Below, in pieces: positions 58,570-64,000 of a DNA stretch of 64,000 nt. Made by a program: the position numbers and the translations under genes. The stretch is from Paenibacillus piri. GTDB taxonomy: Bacteria > Bacillota > Bacilli > Paenibacillales > NBRC-103111. A model generated the notes under the pieces. The model ran no database searches. It saw only the letters and a list, made by a program, of their open reading frames with translations, and had not been told where the DNA came from. Position 1 is the first letter of the stretch; every line of letters starts with the position of its first letter. The DNA is taken from positions 62,001-126,000 of the forward strand of contig NZ_SMRT01000016.1 in NCBI RefSeq assembly GCF_004354045.1. Reading direction: 5' to 3'.

Positions 58570-60273
58570 TTATTGGTCTACCCGGCTCATCACAGCGTGT
58601 ACCAATCCGTGAATCGCGTCTGTGGCGGTTTGTGCAGAAGTGCCGCGAACGGCGAAATACACTTTGATTTTCGGCTCCGTGCCGGAAGGACGAAGGCAAA
58701 ACCACGAATGGTCGGCAAGCGTATATTTAAGAACATTTTCAACCGGCAATCCGTAAAGGCCTTGTAAAAAATCTTCGACTTTGACAACCCGCTGTCCGTT
58801 GACGTCCACAGGCGGCTTGCTCCGCCAATCATCCATAATCGCCTGAATTTGTTCGACCCCGTCTTTGCCTTTCATCGTCCGCGATTCCAGCTGCTCCAGG
58901 AAATAACCGTGGCGTCGGTACAAATCCTGCAGCGCTTCATACAAAGATTGGCCTTTATGCTTGTAGTAAGCTGCCGCTTCACAAATCAGCATGGCTGCAA
59001 TAACGGCATCTTTATCTCTTGCATAAGTTCCGGCCAAATAGCCGTAGCTCTCCTCATATCCGAACAAAAATTGCGCTTCCTTCGTCGCTTCGAACTGCGT
59101 CATTTTTTCGCCGATATATTTGAAGCCCGTTAGCGTATTCAACGTCTCGATGCCATAATGTTGGGCAACCACAGCACCCATCTCGCTCGTAACAATCGTT
59201 TTGATCACAACGCCGTTCGCAGGAAGCGTACCGCGCTTTTGAAGGCTGCCCAGCAAATAGTCAACCATGATCGCTCCGGATTGGTTGCCGGTCAGCACGA
59301 AATATTCGCCGTTGGCATCCTTCACAACCGCTCCCATCCGGTCGCAGTCGGGATCGGTACCGATAATGATATCGGCGTCGATCTGCTTGGCTTGCCGGAT
59401 CGCCAGTGCGAAGGCATCCTTTTCTTCCGGATTCGGCGACTTGACGGTGCTGAATTTCGCATCAGGCAGCTCCTGTTCGGCCACAACTTCCACCTGCTCA
59501 AATCCGATAGCATGCAGCGCAGCGCGAACGGATTTGTTGCCTGCGCCATGCAGCGGGGTGTAGACGATACGGAAATCGTCGCTCATCCGCTTCACGATGT
59601 CGGAATGAAGGCTGACCGAAACGACAGCCTGTATGTACTGTTCATCGAGCTCCTGGCCGATCCATTGAAGAAGACCTTGAGATTCCGCATGCGCACGGGT
59701 ATCGCGACGCACATCGGCAAAGGCCTGCACCTTCTGAATTTCGGCGATGACCTGCTCCGCCTGATCCGGCACAAGCTGGCCGCCATCCTGGCCATATACT
59801 TTATACCCGTTGTATTCCGGCGGATTGTGGCTTGCGGTAACGACGATACCGGCGTCCGCCTGCAGCGCTCTTACGGAAAAGGAAAGTTCCGGCGTTGGAC
59901 GGAGCGATTCGAACACATATGCTTTAATTCCGTTACCCGCCAAAACTTTGGCGGCTTCCAATGCGAATTCCGGAGACTGGTTTCGGGAATCGTAGGCTAT
60001 AACAACGGACGGACTCGGTTTTCCCTGCTTGTTGACATACTGGGCCAGCCCTTGAGTAGCCCGCGCAACCGTGTACAAATTAATCCGGTTCGTTCCAGCC
60101 CCGATCACCCCGCGAAGTCCGCCTGTACCGAACTCAAGGTCGCGGTAAAACCGATCCTCGATTTCTTTCGGCTGGTCGGTAATGCTTGCAAGCTCCGCTT
60201 TGGTGGAATCGTCGATCGCGGGATCGTTCAGCCATAGCTTGTATTGTTCTTGAACACGAAATGGCGTTGTCAT
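58570..60273 (-). CDS. pgcA: Phosphoglucomutase/phosphomannomutase
   Basis: The 567-residue alpha-D-phosphohexomutase interconverts glucose-1-phosphate and glucose-6-phosphate for UDP-glucose and wall polymer synthesis. The active-site phosphoserine is S148 in T-A-S-H-N-P-P. The metal loop G-T-D-P-D-C-D-R-M, the sugar loop G-Y-E-E-S-Y-G and the phosphate-binding R-P-S-G-T-E-P-K are present. GAGGGAG precedes the ATG. It leads the DUF5693-csaB group by about 20 bases. Confidence 0.95.
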   Translation of the reverse strand: MTTPFRVQEQYKLWLNDPAIDDSTKAELASITDQPKEIEDRFYRDLEFGTGGLRGVIGAGTNRINLYTVARATQGLAQYVNKQGKPSPSVVIAYDSRNQSPEFALEAAKVLAGNGIKAYVFESLRPTPELSFSVRALQADAGIVVTASHNPPEYNGYKVYGQDGGQLVPDQAEQVIAEIQKVQAFADVRRDTRAHAESQGLLQWIGQELDEQYIQAVVSVSLHSDIVKRMSDDFRIVYTPLHGAGNKSVRAALHAIGFEQVEVVAEQELPDAKFSTVKSPNPEEKDAFALAIRQAKQIDADIIIGTDPDCDRMGAVVKDANGEYFVLTGNQSGAIMVDYLLGSLQKRGTLPANGVVIKTIVTSEMGAVVAQHYGIETLNTLTGFKYIGEKMTQFEATKEAQFLFGYEESYGYLAGTYARDKDAVIAAMLICEAAAYYKHKGQSLYEALQDLYRRHGYFLEQLESRTMKGKDGVEQIQAIMDDWRSKPPVDVNGQRVVKVEDFLQGLYGLPVENVLKYTLADHSWFCLRPSGTEPKIKVYFAVRGTSAQTATDAIHGLVHAVMSRVDQ

Positions 60274-60310
60274 AGTTCAACTCCCTCATCGGATATATTT
60301 GAAACTGCAA

Positions 60311-60742
60311 TTACTTCGGATCGGACAGCGCAAACATCAATTCGCCCTCGGCAACAACCTTGTCGCCTACTTTGGCCACAGCCTGGCCTTTCCCGATGCT
60401 GCCTTTTAAACGGGTAATCGATACTTCGAGGATCAGTGTGTCCCCCGGCACGACCTGCCCGCGAAAGCGGAACTCATTGATGCCTGCAAAAAAACCGAGC
60501 TTCCCTTTATTGGCTTCAAGCGATAGCATTGCGACGCTGCCTACCTGAGCCAAAGCTTCTACTATCAGAACCCCCGGCATCACGGGATAAGAAGGAAAAT
60601 GCCCGACGAAAAAGGGCTCATTAATCGTTACATTTTTCAACCCGACCGCACGTACCCCTGCCTCCATCTCCAAAATACGGTCTACCAGCAAGAAAGGCGG
60701 GCGATGGGGAATAATTTCTTGAATCTGCATTGCATCCAACAA
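60311..60742 (-). CDS. fabZ: 3-hydroxyacyl-ACP dehydratase FabZ
   Basis: The 143-residue hot-dog protein dehydrates hydroxyacyl-ACP in fatty acid synthesis. The catalytic His is in G-H-F-P-S-Y-P-V-M-P-G-V and the catalytic Glu in I-V-E-A-L-A-Q-V-G. The start is probably TTG, nine bases after GAAGGGAG, with an ATG four codons later as alternative. In Bacillus subtilis fabZ (ywpB) also follows flhP; here a phosphatidyltransferase and an EpuA-like gene lie between them. Confidence 0.94.
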   Translation of the reverse strand: MLDAMQIQEIIPHRPPFLLVDRILEMEAGVRAVGLKNVTINEPFFVGHFPSYPVMPGVLIVEALAQVGSVAMLSLEANKGKLGFFAGINEFRFRGQVVPGDTLILEVSITRLKGSIGKGQAVAKVGDKVVAEGELMFALSDPK

Positions 60743-60840
60743 TGTTAAATGCTCCCTTCACGTAGAGTATAAAATCAGTTCATTCAACTTACACTAGGAA
60801 TATCCCTTCATGATCTGCAGTAGTGAAGGTTGATATAAGG

Positions 60841-60892
60841 GAGCTTATGAACGGGGTGCCCGGAGCGGCGGCTTGGACATAAGCTCTTTTTT
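60841..60892 (+). terminator. Plus-strand terminator-like hairpin in a gene gap
   Basis: GAGCTTATG (60841-60849) and CATAAGCTC (60878-60886) form a perfect 9-base stem around a GC-rich loop, followed by TTTTTT on the plus strand. All genes here are on the minus strand. A weak plus-strand promoter (TTAAAT 60745-60750, 17 bases, TATAAA 60768-60773) could make an RNA of about 115 nucleotides. The rest of 60743-60984 contains nothing recognised. Confidence 0.35.
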
Positions 60893-60984
60893 AAATACTT
60901 CGCTTCGCACAACCTTGACAAACGCGCTCGTTCTCGAAGGACGGCAAAGCCGTTGATCCTTGTCGGGCTAAAAGCGGGCGTCGC

Positions 60985-61509
60985 TCAGGAGCTTTCGCTT
61001 TCGTTCTTGTTTAAGCTTTTAAACTGAAAAATATAAATAATGGACGTTAAAAATGAGATGAAGATAACGAGCCACAGACAAGCTTCCGCATACTTGTATT
61101 CAAAAATAACAAGGAGGATAGCCAAATAATACAATACCGTCGTCAGCTTGCCCATTACATTTGCCGGCACGGTCTGCTTACCGCGAAAATGAAAAATGGC
61201 CGAACCGATAATCATCCCCGCGTCTCTTAAAAACATGGCGGCCGCCGCCTCCCAGGAAATCATCCCGGAAAAAACGAGAGAGAGGATAACAGCGATCATC
61301 ATCGTTTTATCTGCCAACGGGTCCAGCATGCTTCCAAGCTGCGTAATCATCTTTCGCTTCCGCGCAATGTAACCGTCCAATACGTCGGTCAAGCCGGCCA
61401 ACAGCAAAATGAAAAAAGCGGTCCGGATAAATCCCGATTCGAATACAAACAAATAGACGGGAATGAGCAAAAATCGGCATACGGTTAAAATATTTGGCAG
61501 GTTCCACAT
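60985..61509 (-). CDS. CDP-alcohol phosphatidyltransferase (PgsA/cardiolipin-synthase-type)
   Basis: The 174-residue membrane enzyme has the CDP-OH-P motif D-x-x-D-G-x-x-A-R with the second part G-S-M-L-D-P-L-A-D-K, and four to five hydrophobic helices. It transfers a phosphatidyl group to an alcohol such as glycerol phosphate. The essential PgsA usually lies elsewhere in Bacillales, so this may be a paralogue. GGGAGGAG precedes the ATG at 61509; longer frames have no extra conserved residues. Confidence 0.88.
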   Translation of the reverse strand: MWNLPNILTVCRFLLIPVYLFVFESGFIRTAFFILLLAGLTDVLDGYIARKRKMITQLGSMLDPLADKTMMIAVILSLVFSGMISWEAAAAMFLRDAGMIIGSAIFHFRGKQTVPANVMGKLTTVLYYLAILLVIFEYKYAEACLWLVIFISFLTSIIYIFQFKSLNKNESESS

Positions 61510-61614
61510 ATGCAAATTGTCTCCTCCCGGCTTAGGTTGGATGTTCATCCCATCCATACATTATACCGTTGTTAAGGCAAAAATAAAACTCCCGGCAAGG
61601 GAGCCTCTATCGTT

Positions 61615-61854
61615 CTATTTTGTTTCCGCAAATACTAAGTCATAAATATGGCGCCACGTTTCGATATCGTACACTTCTTCCATCGGACGCTTGCCTATAT
61701 ATACGTATCCTATGACCAAGCCGGCTGCCAGTGCCGCTATGCATAAAAAAGGAATGCCTACCCACTGGGCGATCACCCAAATTCTCCGCCGCTTCTTTTT
61801 CGAGGAGCGGGCTTTCGCTTTGGTCTTGGCCTTTTTTTCTTCCGTATCTGTCAT
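61615..61854 (-). CDS. EpuA-like small membrane protein (RNA polymerase beta-subunit-annotated family)
   Basis: The 79-residue protein has a very basic N-terminus (K-K-A-K-T-K-A-K-A-R-S-S-K-K-K), one membrane helix (I-P-F-L-C-I-A-A-L-A-A-G-L-V-I-G-Y) and a C-terminal motif R-P-M-E-E-V-Y-D-I-E-T-W-R-H-I-Y-D-L. This is the EpuA family, often named after the RNA polymerase beta subunit although it is not one. Its place after flhP is conserved in many Bacillales. Confidence 0.82.
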   Translation of the reverse strand: MTDTEEKKAKTKAKARSSKKKRRRIWVIAQWVGIPFLCIAALAAGLVIGYVYIGKRPMEEVYDIETWRHIYDLVFAETK

Positions 61855-61882
61855 ACGCACCTACCCCGCTTCAAAGATCCCG

Positions 61883-62749
61883 CTAGGCGCGCAAATTGTT
61901 CGCCAAACCCATCATCGTATCCGAAGATGTAATAGCTTTGGAGTTTAATTGGAATGCGCGCTGCACCAACAGCAGGTCCGTCATTTCATCAGCCAGAGCA
62001 ACGTTCGAGTTTTCCAAAAAGCCTTGTCTCATCGTGATCGGATCAATTGAATTATTCGTGTCGTCAACCGTTTGCAGCACTTCTTCACGATTCGCTATTC
62101 CGGTCGGCAATTGATACAGATTGTCTCCCAATTCCTGGAGCAGCTGCGGCCGGATAACGCGAACAAGCTTGATTTGGCCCGCTTCAACGGGCGGAGATGT
62201 CTTGTCCAAATTACTGGAAGCGAGTATTCTGCCATCGATTTGAATCTGAACGCTATGATCGGCAGGAATGCGGACGGGGTTATTGTCAGCGCCCATCACA
62301 TACTGTCCGTCCTTGGTTGTTAGAAACAGGTCCGGGTCGGCCGGATCGTTCGAAGGACTCGTTTCAAAGGAACCGTTACGCGTCCAAAGCGTCTGCGGTA
62401 CCGGGTTATTGTTTGCGTCACGAGTAAACGTATTAATCTCAAACAAGCCATTACCTTCAATGGCAACATCCAAGGGGCTTTCCGTAGCCTGTAAAGATCC
62501 TTGCGTCATATTGAGCTGCGCTTGAACGAGTCTGGCCCCCCAGCCTTGGTTATAACCTAATGGGGATAGACGACCTTCCTTGACAAAGCCTTTCGGCTGC
62601 TGCTTGACGCTGGTCAGTACGTCCTGGAACGAAGCTTCTTTGCGCTTATAGCCTGTCGTATTCACGTTGGCGATATTGTTGGATAACATATCCAGCTTTT
62701 GCTGCAGTGCGTGCATGGATACGGATGAGTTGATCATCGAATGGTTCAT
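61883..62749 (-). CDS. flhP: Flagellar hook-basal body protein FlhP
   Basis: The 288-residue protein of the rod/hook family has the N-terminal N-N-I-A-N-V-N-T-T-G-Y-K-R and the C-terminal L-L-V-Q-R-A-F-Q-L-N-S-K motifs plus the D-V-A-I-E-G-N-G-L-F central motif of FlgF/FlgG. It is a distal rod component. The start M-N-H-S-M-I-N-S-S follows GGAGGAGG; the frame continues 45 codons upstream but that part is repeat DNA. Follows flhO. Confidence 0.92.
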   Translation of the reverse strand: MNHSMINSSVSMHALQQKLDMLSNNIANVNTTGYKRKEASFQDVLTSVKQQPKGFVKEGRLSPLGYNQGWGARLVQAQLNMTQGSLQATESPLDVAIEGNGLFEINTFTRDANNNPVPQTLWTRNGSFETSPSNDPADPDLFLTTKDGQYVMGADNNPVRIPADHSVQIQIDGRILASSNLDKTSPPVEAGQIKLVRVIRPQLLQELGDNLYQLPTGIANREEVLQTVDDTNNSIDPITMRQGFLENSNVALADEMTDLLLVQRAFQLNSKAITSSDTMMGLANNLRA

Positions 62750-62762
62750 GTGTCCTCCTCCA

Positions 62763-62877
62763 AGTTTCGCTAATGCGAAACTGCTTCGTAAGCATCTGCT
62801 GTTAAGTTTCACTTTAGCGAAACCGCTTCGTAAGCATCCGCTGAGTTTCGCTAAAGCGAAACTGACTTCGTAAGCCA
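62763..62877. repeat. Three tandem palindromic repeats between flhO and flhP
   Basis: Three units begin at 62763, 62805 and 62844 (42, 39 and 34 bases). Each starts with a palindrome of the type AGTTTCGCTAAAGCGAAACT and continues with CTTCGTAAGCATC. The units differ by a few substitutions. They open a false extension of the flhP frame. The family differs in sequence from the repeat in the argJ-argB gap. Confidence 0.8.
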
Positions 62878-62892
62878 AATACAAAGTTTACG

Positions 62893-63792
62893 CTACACCC
62901 GTCCGACTTCGTTGGCAGCCTTGTCCATACTGCGGTCATAAAATTGGATAACCTTCTGGTTCGCCTCGTAGGCCCGAAGCGCCGACATCAGGTCAACCAT
63001 CGATTGGCTCGAATCCACATTCGAACGCTCCACATATCCTTGCCTAATCTCCACCTGATCGTCCACCGTAGTCGCGCGCGCCAGTCCTTCCTCCCCTGGA
63101 ATCAGGCGGTAAAGGCCGTTGCCTTCGCGAACCAGATGGTTCGGATCCTCAATGCGGCTAATAAGCAGACTCATCGGCTGATTGTTAGCTGTTTGAATAG
63201 GTATTCCGTCCTCGTTCGTGAACTGTCCCTGCTTGGTTATATGAAAGTTGCTAATAGGCGTCTGCGTGACAGGATCAATAAGCAGAATCGGCTGGCCGTC
63301 GCTGCCGATGACCCGATAGCCGTCAGGCGTAATCAGCTGGCCGGTACCGTCGACGGAAAACTTTCCGTTCAACGTGTATCTCTGCTCGCCATCCGCATTT
63401 TCAACCGTAAAAAAAGCTTGGGGCTGAATAACCCGTTGACCGTTCGCATCCACATACTTGCCGGATGCATCGAATGCTGCGCCGGCAATTTGAATGTTCG
63501 AGATGAGTGCAAAATCGAACGGATTGTGCGTCTCTTGAATATCGCCCTGCGCATGAACGGAGACGTTCTCCTCCGCCATAACGCCGGTATTCAGGCGGCC
63601 GATCGGAACCGATCCGGGCTCGCCCTGACCGCTGCGCACCCGCGAGATGAGCATCTCCGGAAACGAACGGTTAATTCCGTTGCCCTGCTTGAACCCGGGT
63701 GTATTCACATTGGCTATATTGTTGGTGACGATATCATGCTTGCGCTGCTGCGAAATCATACCGGATGCAGCCGTGTACAGCCCTCTTAGCAT
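62893..63792 (-). CDS. flhO: Flagellar hook-basal body protein FlhO
   Basis: The 299-residue rod/hook family protein begins M-L-R-G-L-Y-T-A-A-S-G-M and has N-N-I-A-N-V-N-T-P-G-F-K and the C-terminal M-V-D-L-M-S-A-L-R-A-Y-E-A-N-Q-K. With flhP it forms the distal rod in Bacillus. GGGAGG precedes the ATG. The order mbl-flhO-flhP matches Bacillus subtilis. Confidence 0.92.
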   Translation of the reverse strand: MLRGLYTAASGMISQQRKHDIVTNNIANVNTPGFKQGNGINRSFPEMLISRVRSGQGEPGSVPIGRLNTGVMAEENVSVHAQGDIQETHNPFDFALISNIQIAGAAFDASGKYVDANGQRVIQPQAFFTVENADGEQRYTLNGKFSVDGTGQLITPDGYRVIGSDGQPILLIDPVTQTPISNFHITKQGQFTNEDGIPIQTANNQPMSLLISRIEDPNHLVREGNGLYRLIPGEEGLARATTVDDQVEIRQGYVERSNVDSSQSMVDLMSALRAYEANQKVIQFYDRSMDKAANEVGRV

Positions 63793-63834
63793 TACTACAA
63801 TCCTCCCCAGCGTCGGCGTTATAGAACGGTTCTA

Positions 63835-64000
63835 TTAAAATTTACGCTTCGATACTTTATCCAGGTTGTCCAGCATAATGCCGGTTCCGTTAACAACGCA
63901 ATGCATCGGATCTTCTGCGATCAGCACCGGCACCTTAAGCTCGTCCGCCAACAATTGGTCGATGCCGTGCAGCAGCGCGCCGCCGCCGGTCAGGATGACG
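63835..64000 (-). CDS. mbl: MreB-like actin homologue Mbl, C-terminal part (cut by window edge)
   Basis: The last 54 codons of the gene are present. The translation V-I-L-T-G-G-G-A-L-L-H-G-I-D and M-H-C-V-V-N-G-T-G-I-M matches the C-terminal subdomain of MreB/Mbl proteins, which form membrane-bound filaments guiding wall synthesis. Assignment to Mbl rather than MreB follows from the adjacent flhO and flhP. Reading frame starts at 63999 at the edge. Confidence 0.9.
   Translation of the reverse strand, partial: VILTGGGALLHGIDQLLADELKVPVLIAEDPMHCVVNGTGIMLDNLDKVSKRKF

Noticed and set aside
59158..60237. A 359-codon plus-strand frame across pgcA
   Set aside because: No start signal or domain; pgcA has all mutase motifs.
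62763..62877. CRISPR array
   Set aside because: Only three diverged units, palindromic and contiguous without distinct spacers, and no cas genes.
62750..62884. N-terminal 45-codon extension of FlhP
   Set aside because: It is encoded by tandem repeats, lies before a strong GGAGGAGG site and has no similarity to rod proteins.

Overview
The window reads as chromosome of a spore-forming, flagellated, S-layer-bearing Bacillales bacterium, most likely Paenibacillus or a close relative (inference). Support comes from an alpha/beta small acid-soluble spore protein, an SLH-domain S-layer protein next to csaB, Bacillus-type blocks (secA-prfB, comFA-comFC-yvyF-flgM-flgN-flgK-flgL-yviE-fliW-csrA-hag, degS-degU, fabZ/flhP/flhO/mbl) and strong Shine-Dalgarno sites. 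Every convincing gene lies on the minus strand, so transcription runs from high to low coordinates. No rRNA, tRNA or CRISPR array was seen.

1-3.8 kb holds an arginine operon argC-argJ-argB-argD (argD cut by the edge) with a palindromic double ARG-box-like operator on the argC promoter and palindromic repeats in the argJ-argB gap. A solitary TnpB element (IS200/IS605 group) lies just upstream. 5.2-11.2 kb holds a YitT-family gene, prfB with its programmed frameshift, secA, hpf and a cold-shock gene. A cluster of DnaA boxes follows at 11.3-11.4 kb.

11.5-39 kb is a flagellar region split by a large glycosylation island. The fliT, fliS, fliD and flaG genes are followed upstream by a legionaminic-acid-type nonulosonate operon (legF, ptmE, legH, legI, legG, legC, legB), a Maf flagellin glycosyltransferase and an unknown helical protein. 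After an IS91-type remnant comes an eight-gene operon of a LuxC-type acyl reductase, a LuxE-type acyl-protein synthetase, an AMP-dependent ligase, a FabG-like reductase, an acyl carrier protein, a GNAT protein, a polysaccharide deacetylase and a TylF-like methyltransferase. Then come flagellin (hag), csrA, fliW, yviE, flgL, flgK, flgN and flgM. The promoters before flaG, the Maf/leg operon, the LuxC/LuxE operon and flgM all have the form TAAW-N16-NCCGATAW, which resembles SigD promoters and ties both sugar operons to late flagellar expression. The acyl operon is the best candidate for an undescribed system.

38.9-47.3 kb holds yvyF, comFC, comFA, a small glycosyltransferase-fold protein, degU, degS and a large secreted phosphodiester-glycosidase-like protein. 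47.6-50 kb holds metK, a spore protein and a secreted unknown. 50-60 kb is a cell-surface block: the S-layer protein, tagO/wecA-like, csaB, a DUF5693-like membrane protein and pgcA. 60.3-64 kb holds fabZ, a CDP-alcohol phosphatidyltransferase, an EpuA-like protein, flhP, flhO and the end of mbl.
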